64,000 bases of DNA, taken from the NCBI RefSeq assembly GCF_002414005.1, contig NZ_DHYG01000054.1, forward strand, positions 44,471-108,470, given 5' to 3'. Each line of letters begins with the position of its first letter. The stretch's first letter is position 1. Origin of the DNA: Psychrobacter sp. UBA5136 (lineage in GTDB: Bacteria; Pseudomonadota; Gammaproteobacteria; Pseudomonadales; Moraxellaceae). A program made the position numbers and the translations under genes. This document shows, one piece after another, positions 1-8,592 of this stretch. The notes beneath the pieces are model-generated. The model searched no databases. It saw only the letters and a program-made list of their open reading frames with translations, and was not told the origin of the DNA.

Positions 1-1
1 G

Positions 2-100
2 GACAACCCGTCACAAGCGCGTTATATCCAAACCGTTTGGGGTGTCGGCTATGTGTTCGTCCCTGACGAAGCGGAAGTAGAAGCGGCTAAGAGCGAATAG
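2..100 (+). CDS. OmpR/PhoB-family response regulator, C-terminal fragment
   Basis: Only the last 32 codons are inside the window. The reading frame ends in a winged-helix recognition-wing signature (arginine, then YIQTVWGVGYVF), which is the conserved end of the OmpR/PhoB DNA-binding domain, followed by a short acidic tail. The protein should be the transcription-factor half of a two-component system. OmpR of other gammaproteobacteria ends this way, but the receiver domain is outside the window, so OmpR itself cannot be separated from other family members. A strong hairpin terminator follows 23 bases after the stop codon, so it is the last gene of its transcript. Confidence 0.85.
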   Translation, partial: DNPSQARYIQTVWGVGYVFVPDEAEVEAAKSE

Positions 101-123
101 CGCTTGATGGTATTCAAGGCAAT

Positions 124-158
124 AAAAAGCCCTGCAGCCAATGTGCAGGGCTTTTTAT
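124..158 (+). terminator. Rho-independent terminator after the response regulator
   Basis: The arms AAAAAGCCCTGCA and TGCAGGGCTTTTT form a 13-bp perfect stem around a 7-base loop and end in a T run. It lies just downstream of the regulator stop codon and can act on both strands. Confidence 0.9.
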
Positions 159-249
159 TGATCTAACTAACGATAATTACAGTCATTCAAAATAAAATTG
201 ATACGTTAATATCCACGTGCGACTGAACAAATTTTTCTTATACCTAAAA

Positions 250-516
250 CTAACGTAATTGACTGTCTTTACTACCGCGGCGATTAAACAGCTCGACCGC
301 CTTTGCTTGTTTTTCAAGCTCTGTTTGGCAGCCTATACAGTGCTGCACGCCTGGTACGGCAACGCGCCGCGCTTCTAGAATGGCGTTACCGCACTCATCA
401 CAAAACTCAGCGCTTTCACCCGTTGGTAGCGCACGCCGTGCCCGCTCTAACGCATCGTTGACCGTCGCATCCATTTGTTCATGCTCTGCCCCATCTCTTG
501 ACCAACCACCTGCCAT
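250..516 (-). CDS. DksA/TraR-family C4 zinc-finger protein (YbiI-like)
   Basis: This 88-residue protein carries the C4 zinc finger of the DksA/TraR family: CDEC at about residues 42-45 and CIGC at about 63-66, separated by the usual basic stretch. It is close in size to E. coli YbiI and far shorter than DksA itself, lacking the long coiled-coil arm. YbiI-type proteins are presumed to contact RNA polymerase or stay soluble as small zinc proteins; their function is not settled. The start at 516 is chosen over an upstream in-frame start at 600 because a GGAT Shine-Dalgarno motif sits just before it and the 28 extra residues look like translated AT-rich spacer. It is a lone gene on the minus strand. 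Confidence 0.8.
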   Translation of the reverse strand: MAGGWSRDGAEHEQMDATVNDALERARRALPTGESAEFCDECGNAILEARRVAVPGVQHCIGCQTELEKQAKAVELFNRRGSKDSQLR

Positions 517-678
517 AATCTTATCCTGTTTTTTATTAATACTATTTAGGTTGTAATTGATAAAAGTCTTTAATAACAAATAGATGGGGTTATATAGCAT
601 TTATTTCAATCAATAAATGCTTTTATAGATACCATTAATAGCGATAAAAATAATGAGCAATAAAATGGTAAATGATGA

Positions 679-1515
679 TTAATTTTTTGGCTGTAGCTCA
701 ACCACTTGACCGCGCACGCCGATGCTTTCATCACTCATCAAAAACACGTAACCACCCATAATATCTTCTGGCGTTTTTAGGCTCATCGGATTTTCACCGG
801 GAAAGGCATGGGCGCGCATATTGGTACGGGTGCCGCCAGGGTTGATACAGTTAAAGCGTAAATTGGTGGTGTTTTGCGTTTCTTGGGTAAAGATATCGCT
901 CATGCCTTCAACCGCTTGCTTAGAGAGCGCATACGCGCCCCAAAATGCGCGCGGATGGGTGCCGACGCTACTAGAGGTAAAGACGATAGAACCATTTGGC
1001 GCGTCTTTAAGCAGCGGCAGCAGCGCTTGGGTGAGCATAAAGGTAGCCGTAAAATTAACCTTCATGACTTGGGCAAACATATCGACATCGTACATTTCAA
1101 GCGGCGTTAAAGCACCGAGCATGCCAGCGTTATGCAATACACCATCGAGCTGACCGACTTCTTTCGCAATCAAATTCTCTAGCGTTTGCATCTCAGCATA
1201 GGTGGCGCCTTCTAAATTCATCGGGAGCATCGCAGGCTGCTTGCCACCAAAGCTCTCAATTTCATCGTAAACGTATTCAAGCTTGCTGCTGGTGCGCCCC
1301 AACAATAACACCGTTGCCCCATAACGGGCATAAGTTAAAGCAGCGACACGGCCGATACCATCACCAGCACCCGTTACCAAGATTGTCTTGCCATCTAAGC
1401 AGTTATCAGGCGGTACAAAATTACGAATAGCGTCGTGCGATATAGACGATGCAGAGTTTTGCGCAGCTGGTTGATTGCTTTGCTGCGGCGTTGGCGGATT
1501 AGTATGGTCACTCAT
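679..1515 (-). CDS. yciK: YciK-type short-chain dehydrogenase/reductase
   Basis: A classical SDR oxidoreductase of about 278 residues. The N-terminal cofactor loop reads TGAGDGIGR (the TGxxxGxG motif) and is followed by the NAG element (HNAGMLG). The catalytic Ser and Tyr-x-x-x-Lys occur in SSSVGT and YALSK. The family YciK is a soluble NAD(P)-dependent reductase of unknown substrate. It is the third gene of a minus-strand run ubiG, mupP, yciK, the same order as in Pseudomonas. The first about 30 residues are Asn/Gln/Ser rich. An in-frame GTG four codons upstream (1527) is an alternative start. Confidence 0.85.
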   Translation of the reverse strand: MSDHTNPPTPQQSNQPAAQNSASSISHDAIRNFVPPDNCLDGKTILVTGAGDGIGRVAALTYARYGATVLLLGRTSSKLEYVYDEIESFGGKQPAMLPMNLEGATYAEMQTLENLIAKEVGQLDGVLHNAGMLGALTPLEMYDVDMFAQVMKVNFTATFMLTQALLPLLKDAPNGSIVFTSSSVGTHPRAFWGAYALSKQAVEGMSDIFTQETQNTTNLRFNCINPGGTRTNMRAHAFPGENPMSLKTPEDIMGGYVFLMSDESIGVRGQVVELQPKN

Positions 1516-1600
1516 GGCATTACTCACGGCTTATTATTGAATAGGTAGGACGCTTAATAGCTATCTCGATTATGTCGTATTTGGCTTATAATTATTTACT

Positions 1601-2311
1601 TTATAAATAGTCAAACTTGCCCGAAGAAAGCAGAAGTTTATTTAAGTCTTTAGGAGTCTCCGCAATATAGTCTGCACCCCATTTCTTTAGACTTTTTTGA
1701 TCTTCAGGTGGAATATAGCCATAGGCGGCTAAAATTGTCGTCATACCAGCGGCGTTGCCAGCTTCGATATCGCGTATATGATCGCCAACGTAGAGGACGC
1801 TTTCAGCAGCGCCGCGCGGGATAGCAAGTTTTTCTAACGCCACATACATCGGCTCTGGATCTGGCTTAGTACGCGATACGTCATCAGGACAGACCAGCAC
1901 CGAACAGCGCTCATCTAGCTGCATTTTTTCTAACAAAAGCTCTGCTAAATAGCGCGGTTTATTGGTAACGATGCCCCAGGGCACCCGCTGGTCTTCAAGG
2001 ACGCGCAGCACTTCTTCAAGCTCGCTAAAAACACAGCTATCGACACAAATATCTGCTTCGTAATCGTCTAAAAACTGCTGACGAAACGTAAGCAGCGCCT
2101 CTTCACTGACCTCAAGCTGGCCATTATGACGCAGCATCAGCCGCACCATCGACGAAGCGCCTGCGGATACTTGCTCGCGAATTTCTACTGCAGGTGGCGC
2201 TTGCCAATCATTTTCGCCGCTCATTTTCCCAATAATTCGGATAAAATCGGCGGCAGTATCGATTAACGTCCCATCAAGGTCGAACAAGACAGCTTTTACA
2301 AATTGACTCAT
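1601..2311 (-). CDS. mupP: HAD-family phosphatase, probable N-acetylmuramic acid 6-phosphate phosphatase MupP
   Basis: A HAD hydrolase of 236 residues with motif I FDLDGTLID (nucleophile and acid/base aspartates), motif II in GIVTNKP, and the C-terminal motifs KPDP and VGDHIRDIEAG. By sequence alone it would be called phosphoglycolate phosphatase (Gph). The position between ubiG and yciK is the place where Pseudomonas carries MupP. MupP dephosphorylates MurNAc 6-phosphate in the peptidoglycan-recycling route that goes through AmgK and MurU. The MupP call is therefore an inference from synteny; amgK and murU are not in this window. The gene starts about 86 bases after the ubiG stop, with a short tandem array in the gap. 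Confidence 0.75.
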   Translation of the reverse strand: MSQFVKAVLFDLDGTLIDTAADFIRIIGKMSGENDWQAPPAVEIREQVSAGASSMVRLMLRHNGQLEVSEEALLTFRQQFLDDYEADICVDSCVFSELEEVLRVLEDQRVPWGIVTNKPRYLAELLLEKMQLDERCSVLVCPDDVSRTKPDPEPMYVALEKLAIPRGAAESVLYVGDHIRDIEAGNAAGMTTILAAYGYIPPEDQKSLKKWGADYIAETPKDLNKLLLSSGKFDYL

Positions 2312-2332
2312 AACAGGCGCTCTTAATTTTTA

Positions 2333-2371
2333 TTTAAAACATGGATTTAAGACATTGATTTAAAAAGTGGT
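2333..2371. repeat. 13-bp tandem array between ubiG and mupP
   Basis: Three adjacent 13-base units: TTTAAAACATGGA, TTTAAGACATTGA and TTTAAAAAGTGGT. They occupy the gap between the ubiG stop and the mupP start, so they would lie in the intercistronic part of the message. Confidence 0.6.
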
Positions 2372-2397
2372 TAAAAAGGAATGCTTATAAAAACGAT

Positions 2398-3240
2398 TTA
2401 CGACAAGGGTTTTTGTACCGCCATCATATAATTGACATCGACGTTTTGGGCCAACCAGTAGCGCTTGGTTAACGGATTATAATGTAGCCCAATGATATCT
2501 TGACGGCTAAAGCCTGCATTGATCGCCATTTTGTCTAACTCAGCTGGGGTGATAAATTTGGCGTAATCATGAGTGCCGCGATCAAGCAGGCGCAACACGT
2601 ACTCCGCCCCAACGATGGCAAATAGATACGATTTAGGATTGCGATTAATCGTCGATAGCACGCAAACCCCGCCCGGCGCTAGCAGCTTGAAACACGCCTC
2701 GATAATGGCAGTTGGGTCTGGCACATGCTCAAGCATCTCCATACAAGTCACCACGTCAAACTGACCAGCATGAGTGACGGCTAACTGCTCAATCGGGATA
2801 TGCTGATAACGTAGCGTGTCAGTTAAGTTGCTTTGCTCAGCATGTAAGGCGGCTGCTTTTAGGTTCTCTGTCCCAAGGTCGATACCGGTAACATCAGCAC
2901 CGCGGCGCGCCATCGATTCTGACAAAATGCCGCCGCCACAACCAACATCAAGGACTTTTTTACCCGCTAAGCCCATCTCTGCGCTTTTACTGTTATCATG
3001 ACTCGCATAGCCGCGTTTTACATTGTCTTCTATCCAATTAAGACGCAGCGGATTGATTTCGTGTAAGGTGGCAAACGCGCCGGTTTTATTCCACCACTCG
3101 CTTGCCAAATTGTTAAATTTTTCCACTTCGCTAGCATCAACATTGGCATCGACATTAATAGCGGCGGCGTCATTAACGTCGCTTGCTTGCTGATTTGCCT
3201 GACTGTTTACAGGCGGCGTAGAAGGTAAAGCTTGGCTCAT
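2398..3240 (-). CDS. ubiG: Ubiquinone biosynthesis O-methyltransferase UbiG
   Basis: UbiG carries out both O-methylations of ubiquinone synthesis at the inner face of the membrane. The SAM-binding motif I reads VLDVGCGGGILSE, and family signatures are present: FNNLASEWWNKTGAFATLHEINPLR near the start (in shorter runs: ASEWWN and LHEINPLR) and TINRNPKSYLFAI later. At 280 residues it is about 40 longer than E. coli UbiG. The excess is an Ala/Asn/Asp-rich N-terminus, in line with other proteins in this window. A good AAGGA ribosome site precedes the start at 3240. It leads the ubiG-mupP-yciK run. Confidence 0.95.
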   Translation of the reverse strand: MSQALPSTPPVNSQANQQASDVNDAAAINVDANVDASEVEKFNNLASEWWNKTGAFATLHEINPLRLNWIEDNVKRGYASHDNSKSAEMGLAGKKVLDVGCGGGILSESMARRGADVTGIDLGTENLKAAALHAEQSNLTDTLRYQHIPIEQLAVTHAGQFDVVTCMEMLEHVPDPTAIIEACFKLLAPGGVCVLSTINRNPKSYLFAIVGAEYVLRLLDRGTHDYAKFITPAELDKMAINAGFSRQDIIGLHYNPLTKRYWLAQNVDVNYMMAVQKPLS

Positions 3241-3704
3241 AGGATGTTTCCTTTTTCGGCATTATAGTTATTATCGTTTACGTTTATAGGTACGCTGAGA
3301 CGCTCAACAGTATAGGCTCAATATTAGCATGAGAGCGGCGGCTTTGTCGTGAGTACATCGTCACCGTTTGTGAAACGCTTAACAATAGCTCCGTATGACC
3401 ATTATTTTTAGCGCCAAAAAATTCAGCTACATAGCAATGTTAAAATATTAAAGGCAAAAATACCTTTAAAAATCATAGGTAAGATACCTTAAATAATCGC
3501 TCACAGCTTTACAACCGTTAGTTAAGAATCCGGTTCACAAGTATGGGCATTTTACGCTATTATAGGCGGTAGTCTATAACAGGTTGCTTTACGCGGCGCA
3601 TTGTCGCTTAACCACATAAAACCTATATACAAATGCGCGAAATGACTGCTGAATCGAAAACTTCGAAGCAAAAATTCTGACTCTCGACATCTCAAGGAAA
3701 AAGT
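3241..3704. other. Intergenic region between divergent ubiG and dsbA
   Basis: This 464-base spacer must hold the two divergent promoters. The visible structure is two small adjacent inverted repeats: TTAAAGG paired with CCTTTAA at 3448-3469, and AGGTA paired with TACCT at 3477-3489. Neither is followed by a T run, so they are not obvious terminators. No gene was recognised. Confidence 0.5.
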
Positions 3705-4325
3705 ATGAAACGTATCATCGCATTGACTGGTCTGGCTTGTGCTATTGGGCTGACCAATATGGGCGCGCAAGCTGCCAATTATGTCGCAGGAAAAGACTAC
3801 CGCGTGCTGGATAACCCAGAGAAAATCAGCGGTGATGCTATTATTGTGCGCGAGTTTTTCTGGTACGGCTGTCCGCATTGCTACAACCTCAATCCATATA
3901 TGGAAAAATGGGCAAAAACCAAAGACAAAGACGTGGCTTTTTTTAGAACCCCAGCAGCGCTTAATCCCGTTTGGGAAGCCAGTGCCCGTGGTTTTTATGC
4001 CGCGCAGCTGTTGGGTTATGAAGATAAGACTCATAATGCGCTATTTGATGCCGTGCATAAAGATGGCAAACAGTTATTTGACCAAGCGTCACTGAGCAAA
4101 TGGTATGCGTCTAAAGGCGTCAACGAAAAGAAATTTAACAGCCTTTATAACTCATTTGCCGTTGGTACAAAAATTGGTCGCTCACAAGCAGGCGCCAAGC
4201 GTTATCAGCTTTCAGGCGTACCAGCAGTAGTCGTACAAGGTAAATATGTGGTGACGGGTGAAAGCGCTACCGTCCCTAAAGTGGTTGATTATTTGGTCGA
4301 TAAAGTACGTGCCGAGAAAAAATAA
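3705..4325 (+). CDS. dsbA: Thiol:disulfide interchange protein DsbA
   Basis: DsbA introduces disulfide bonds into exported proteins in the periplasm and is reoxidised by DsbB. The 206-residue precursor begins with a Sec signal peptide (MKRIIALTGLACAIGLTNMG, cleavage expected after AQA, about residue 23). The active site is CPHC in EFFWYGCPHCYNL, and the cis-proline loop is SGVPAVVV near the C-terminus. Length fits the family. A clear AAGGA ribosome site precedes the start. The gene is monocistronic: ubiG diverges upstream and a hairpin terminator follows. Confidence 0.95.
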   Translation: MKRIIALTGLACAIGLTNMGAQAANYVAGKDYRVLDNPEKISGDAIIVREFFWYGCPHCYNLNPYMEKWAKTKDKDVAFFRTPAALNPVWEASARGFYAAQLLGYEDKTHNALFDAVHKDGKQLFDQASLSKWYASKGVNEKKFNSLYNSFAVGTKIGRSQAGAKRYQLSGVPAVVVQGKYVVTGESATVPKVVDYLVDKVRAEKK

Positions 4326-4371
4326 CTTAAACGGCAGAGATTATTAAAAGACACACATTTATTAAAACGCC

Positions 4372-4403
4372 AAAAGCCAATCGTTAAGATTGGCTTTTTT
4401 TTC
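4372..4403. terminator. Bidirectional terminator between dsbA and darP
   Basis: The arms AAAAGCCAATC and GATTGGCTTTT pair around a short loop, with T runs on both strands. It separates the convergent genes dsbA (plus) and darP (minus). Confidence 0.9.
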
Positions 4404-4431
4404 GAGTCATGTTCCGTTTTAACCTAAATGA

Positions 4432-4944
4432 TTAGCTTTTAAGCTGCGATAATATGGCCACTTCACGAATATAACTGGCCAAGTCTTCTTTTGATTCTGC
4501 CATTAGCTCGTCGTCTTGTATGTGCTTGGCGTACTCAATCCAAAGTAGCAGCTGATACAGGCTATTACGCTCGGACGCCTTGTATTGTTTGACGAACTGT
4601 TTAAGCGTGCTTTCATCATTGATGTTTAAGCGCTCAATCCAGCTTTCAATTTTAGAGATCTGCTCTTTTGGGAAAAAAGCGTCGAACAAGGCTTTGACAA
4701 GTTCGTGGCGATTTTCTTCACTGATAAGTTTGCCGACACGTTTGGTTTGGCGATTGCGCGCGTTAGCACTGGTGATATCGGCAAGCGCCATCAGCTCCGC
4801 CATAAAATAATCACTGGCTGGCAATGCTTTCAGTTGCTTTTTCGATAAGCTGGCAAGCGGTATCGACAATGCTTGTAAGCGCTCATGAGCTTTTTTGAGC
4901 TCTGTGCGCGAGACGCGCATATCTTGTTCTGACCAGTCAATCAT
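4432..4944 (-). CDS. darP: Ribosome-associated protein DarP/YjgA (DUF615)
   Basis: A 170-residue, charged, all-helical protein with the DUF615 signatures SRTELKKAHERLQAL, SLSKKQLKALPAS and ITSANARNRQTKRVGKLI. In E. coli, DarP (YjgA) binds late 50S precursors and helps the peptidyl-transferase centre mature. The gene lies 119 bases downstream of rapZ on the same strand and ends at a bidirectional terminator shared with dsbA, so it may be the last gene of the pcnB-folK-panB-panC-rapZ run or have its own promoter. A GGAAAG ribosome site precedes the start. Confidence 0.85.
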   Translation of the reverse strand: MIDWSEQDMRVSRTELKKAHERLQALSIPLASLSKKQLKALPASDYFMAELMALADITSANARNRQTKRVGKLISEENRHELVKALFDAFFPKEQISKIESWIERLNINDESTLKQFVKQYKASERNSLYQLLLWIEYAKHIQDDELMAESKEDLASYIREVAILSQLKS

Positions 4945-5063
4945 AAAAGCTTTCCATTTTTCGAGATAGTAAATAGTAGAGTGTAATGAAACACGTTAAT
5001 TGCGTGTTGCCATTTAAACCTTGTAGCTGAACCATTGCAGTCATTAGGCATTAAAACTCGCCA

Positions 5064-6080
5064 TTACCAACGATGCTTTTCGCGGTGTTTGGCCGTAACG
5101 GTTAAACCTTTGGGCAAACTGGCGGACAGTTTATCTTGTAAATGCTTGGTAATAAATACCGAGCGATGCTTGCCGCCGGTGCAGCCAATCGCGACCGTCA
5201 CCGTGTGGCGGTTGTTATGTAAAAAATTTGGTAACCAACGACTGAGAAAAGTAGCGATATCTTCAGTCATCTCAGCCACTTCTGGATAATCAGCAAAAAA
5301 CTCAGCGACCTCAGCATCGAGACCTGTCGCCGCTTGCAGCTTCGGATTCCAGTGCGGATTGGGCAAAATGCGCACATCAAAAACAAAGTCAGCATCGATT
5401 GGACTGCCATATTTAAAGCCAAACGATAACAGATTAATGGCGATTTGATTATCGGCCCCAACATAATCGCGCAGACGCTCTTTTAACTGATGAATGTTCA
5501 GCATACTGGTGTCGATTTTAAGGTCAGCCTGCTTAAATATCGGTTGCAAAAGCTGGCTTTCTTTTTCGATCGCCGCTGGCAAATTATCGACCGTATTTTC
5601 TACGCCTTTGCTATCTTGCACCATTAAAGGATGAATACGGCGGGTGGCATTAAAGCGCGCCACCAAGATATCCTCTTGCGCCGTCACGTATATTACCGTA
5701 ACCGCCTCTTCGCCATACGTTTGCTTTAAGACATCATGAGTGGCAGCGAAATTGGACAAATCGGCGCGCGGCGTGCGAATATCGACCCCAAGGGCGACGC
5801 GTTTAATCCCGCTATCGCAAACCAGCCTTTGCGCCGCTTCAGGAACCAATGATAAAGGCAGATTATCAATAGAATAATAGCCCAAATCCTCTAGGATATT
5901 GAGTACGGAGGTTTTGCCAGACCCCGAACGTCCTGATACTACTAAGATACTTAATCTGTCTTTATTTGCGCTGCTAGCGGATGCTGGCCTGGCTAGCTTG
6001 GCGGGCTTAGCTAAATTGTCATTTGGCGGTGTTTGTTCATTACCTGATTTGGCTTGCTTGTCGTCCTTATTTGCACTCAT
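5064..6080 (-). CDS. rapZ: RNase adapter protein / nucleotide-binding protein RapZ
   Basis: RapZ is a P-loop protein that in enterobacteria guides RNase E to the sRNA GlmZ and so controls glucosamine-6-phosphate synthesis. The Walker A motif GRSGSGKT is at residues 50-57, the signature GYYSIDNLPLSL follows, and the C-terminal domain contains FVFDVRILPNPHW and GCTGGKHRS. At 338 residues it is about 50 longer than E. coli RapZ, with an extra N-terminal segment of about 40 residues rich in Lys, Ala, Ser and Asn. It starts 41 bases after the panC stop, so co-transcription with panC is likely. Whether a GlmZ-like partner exists here is unknown. Confidence 0.9.
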   Translation of the reverse strand: MSANKDDKQAKSGNEQTPPNDNLAKPAKLARPASASSANKDRLSILVVSGRSGSGKTSVLNILEDLGYYSIDNLPLSLVPEAAQRLVCDSGIKRVALGVDIRTPRADLSNFAATHDVLKQTYGEEAVTVIYVTAQEDILVARFNATRRIHPLMVQDSKGVENTVDNLPAAIEKESQLLQPIFKQADLKIDTSMLNIHQLKERLRDYVGADNQIAINLLSFGFKYGSPIDADFVFDVRILPNPHWNPKLQAATGLDAEVAEFFADYPEVAEMTEDIATFLSRWLPNFLHNNRHTVTVAIGCTGGKHRSVFITKHLQDKLSASLPKGLTVTAKHREKHRW

Positions 6081-6121
6081 AATCCGTCATCCTCATGCAT
6101 TGCGTCCGGCAATTTCCTCTG

Positions 6122-7012
6122 TCATGATGGCAGCTTTACTGTCACCAATTGATTGTCTAACAAACGTGCACGCCCCAGCCAAGCAGCAACCAAAATCACC
6201 AAATCTTGCTGATTTTCCTCTAAACTTGCCTGCAAATTGTCTGCTTTTAAAGCATCGAGCTGAGCCGTTTTTAGGTCTAAATAATCAACCGTAAAACCCG
6301 CGTCAGTAATACGCGCTTTAGCCGCAGCCAATAAAGGCTCAACGCCTTGTTCGCTATATTTACCATTTTTGAGTTGCTCGGCTAAGCGTTGCAATTCTTG
6401 ATGGAGCACCGGCGCTATTTTGCGCTCAGCGTCGCTTAAATACTGATTACGTGACGATAAGGCTAAACCATCCTCTGCTCGCACGATAGGCGCGCCTATG
6501 ATCTCAATCGGATAGCTTAAATCACGCACCAATTGCTGAATAATGGCCAATTGCTGGTAATCTTTTTGGCCAAATACTGCTACATCTGGCTGGACGATAT
6601 TAAATAATTTAGAGACAACAATGCCAACCCCATCAAAATGTCCAGGACGCGACTGCCCACATAGCTGGCTGGTAATTGCGCCAGCGCGAACTGACGTTGG
6701 CGGCGGTAACACCGGATACATCTCGTCAATACTTGGCGCAAATACATAGTCCGCATCAACGGTGGCAAGCTTGGCAACATCGTCCTCTAGCGTGCGCGGA
6801 TAACTATCGAAGTCCTCTCCTTCGCCAAATTGGGTAGGATTGACAAAGATACTCACGACCACAATATCAGCATGCTGCTTGGCAAGCTTTACCAGCTCAA
6901 GATGGCCATCATGCAGATTGCCCATCGTTGGCACTAAGGCAATGCGCTGGCGACCGTAATAAGGCGTTAAAGCATGACGCAGCGCTGAGATATGATGATG
7001 TATGATTGGCAT
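6122..7012 (-). CDS. panC: Pantothenate synthetase PanC
   Basis: PanC condenses pantoate with beta-alanine using ATP, the last step to pantothenate (vitamin B5). The family HIGH-like element is present in LVPTMGNLHDGHLELVKLA. The pantoate/adenylate-binding parts include SIFVNPTQF, VFGQKDYQQL and LSSRNQYL. At 296 residues the length is normal. It follows panB by 80 bases on the same strand, so the two enzymes for pantoate formation and condensation are likely made from one transcript. Confidence 0.95.
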   Translation of the reverse strand: MPIIHHHISALRHALTPYYGRQRIALVPTMGNLHDGHLELVKLAKQHADIVVVSIFVNPTQFGEGEDFDSYPRTLEDDVAKLATVDADYVFAPSIDEMYPVLPPPTSVRAGAITSQLCGQSRPGHFDGVGIVVSKLFNIVQPDVAVFGQKDYQQLAIIQQLVRDLSYPIEIIGAPIVRAEDGLALSSRNQYLSDAERKIAPVLHQELQRLAEQLKNGKYSEQGVEPLLAAAKARITDAGFTVDYLDLKTAQLDALKADNLQASLEENQQDLVILVAAWLGRARLLDNQLVTVKLPS

Positions 7013-7092
7013 GGTTAATACTTCTTATGCTAATAGCTTTTTTACTGAAAATCGTGAAGTCACTAAATAAAATATGGCCTACTTTAACAAGC

Positions 7093-7893
7093 CTAGCTAA
7101 ATTGATGCTGCTCAGTGGGAAAGCTGCCATCGCGTACCGATTGGTGATACAGGGCAAAGGCGCCTTCGATACTGTGCGCACCATTACGTTCATCGGTTAA
7201 AAAGTCATGGACAAAGCGCGGCACGCGGCCATGTACCATACCCAGCATGTCATGCATGACTAAGACTTGACCATCGGTATCGGCACCAGCACCAATCCCG
7301 ATGACGGGCACGGCAACCGCCTCTGTAACGGCTTTGGCAAGCTCAGCAGGAACACATTCTAACACCAAAAGCGCAGCACCAGCAGCAACCACGGCTTTAG
7401 CATCAGCAAGCAGTTTTTCCGCCGCCTCATCACCGCGGCCTTGGATTTTATAACCACCAAAGACATTGACCGATTGCGGCGTCAGCCCTAAATGCACACA
7501 AGTCGGCGTACCAGCTTGCGCCAACGTTTTGACCAAATCACAAAGCTCACTGCCGCCTTCAATTTTAATCACATGCGCGCCCGCCTGCATCAGCTTGCGG
7601 CTATTGGCAATGGCTTCTGGCAACGTCACATAGCTCATAAACGGCAAGTCCGCTAAAATAAGCGCATGGTTATTACTACGGGCAATATTTGCCGTATGAT
7701 AAGCCATATCGTCAACGGTAACTGGCAAGGTTGAATCATGACCTTGCACCACCATGCCAAGACTATCCCCAATCAAAATCGCATCAATCTGCGCTTTATC
7801 CATCATGCGCGCAAACATCGCGTCATAGCAGGTCAGACAGGTGAATTTGGTGCCGTCTTTTTTAAACTTATTTAAAGTAGATAACGTCGTCAT
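7093..7893 (-). CDS. panB: 3-methyl-2-oxobutanoate hydroxymethyltransferase PanB
   Basis: PanB adds a hydroxymethyl group from methylene-tetrahydrofolate to ketoisovalerate, the first committed step to pantothenate. Visible signatures are LTCYDAMFARMMD, LIGDSLGMVVQGHDST (metal-binding region), IKIEGGSE and VIGIGAG. The length of 266 residues is standard. It lies between folK and panC on the minus strand, in the pcnB-folK-panB-panC order known from Pseudomonas. The neighbourhood of a folate gene and a folate-using enzyme is consistent with shared expression. Confidence 0.95.
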   Translation of the reverse strand: MTTLSTLNKFKKDGTKFTCLTCYDAMFARMMDKAQIDAILIGDSLGMVVQGHDSTLPVTVDDMAYHTANIARSNNHALILADLPFMSYVTLPEAIANSRKLMQAGAHVIKIEGGSELCDLVKTLAQAGTPTCVHLGLTPQSVNVFGGYKIQGRGDEAAEKLLADAKAVVAAGAALLVLECVPAELAKAVTEAVAVPVIGIGAGADTDGQVLVMHDMLGMVHGRVPRFVHDFLTDERNGAHSIEGAFALYHQSVRDGSFPTEQHQFS

Positions 7894-8000
7894 ATAACCC
7901 TCAATGCTATTAACTATCTATGGCTTTTGCTGCTGTGATAAAATGCATACCGATTTTAAATATCTTTAGTAAGCCGCCTATTTCTACTTTGGCTATAGTT

Positions 8001-8558
8001 CTAATTCAGTTCTAGGAGCTTTAATCCCGTCCAATCGTTACTCGGCGGGTAATTCGCTATTGGCTTGTTTAAAATAATTAGCTCTGGCGCCAACTCTCGT
8101 AGCGGCATCAAGACAAAATTGCGCTCATACAAGCCTGCATGCGGTATGGTTAATTGCGGCTCTGAGATTTCGTTATCACCATACAATAAAATATCGACAT
8201 CAAGGCTGCGCTCACCCCAGCGGCGCAGGCGGGCGCGTTTGGCTTGCTGCTCCAACGCTTGACAAAAACTAAGCAATTCAAATGCTGTTAAAGTGGTGTC
8301 AAAACCTGCAACCGCGTTAACAAAATCAGGCTGATCTTGCGGCCCCATTGGCACTGAAGCATAGAAAGAAGACACACGTACTGTGCGTATCTGCTCATGT
8401 TCTCGCATCGTTTTAATGGCTTGTTGCAGATGCTCTACTGGCGAACCTAGCTCGTTTTCTAGATTACTGCCTAGACCTACATAGCAGGTAATCCAAGTCG
8501 TGCCGTCACGATTATTGTTATCGCTAGTATCATCACTAGTAACAAAGTGCGCGTTCAT
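8001..8558 (-). CDS. folK: 6-hydroxymethyl-7,8-dihydropterin pyrophosphokinase FolK
   Basis: FolK transfers pyrophosphate from ATP to hydroxymethyldihydropterin in folate synthesis. The protein (about 185 residues) contains YVGLGSN near the start, QPDFVNAV in the middle and the signature RRWGERSLDVDILLYG, followed by LTIPHAGLYERNFVL. The ATG at 8558 is preferred over a GTG three codons upstream because homologues begin close to the YVGLGSN strand and neither has a strong ribosome site. The N-terminal about 20 residues are Asp/Asn/Thr rich. The gene starts 34 bases after pcnB ends. Confidence 0.93.
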   Translation of the reverse strand: MNAHFVTSDDTSDNNNRDGTTWITCYVGLGSNLENELGSPVEHLQQAIKTMREHEQIRTVRVSSFYASVPMGPQDQPDFVNAVAGFDTTLTAFELLSFCQALEQQAKRARLRRWGERSLDVDILLYGDNEISEPQLTIPHAGLYERNFVLMPLRELAPELIILNKPIANYPPSNDWTGLKLLELN

Positions 8559-8592
8559 AATTATCACTTTATTTTATGGTTTTATAACAAGC

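Noticed and set aside
3552..4034. Minus-strand open frame of 160 codons over dsbA
   Set aside because: It is antisense to a clear DsbA with signal peptide and CPHC motif, has no family features and no ribosome site.
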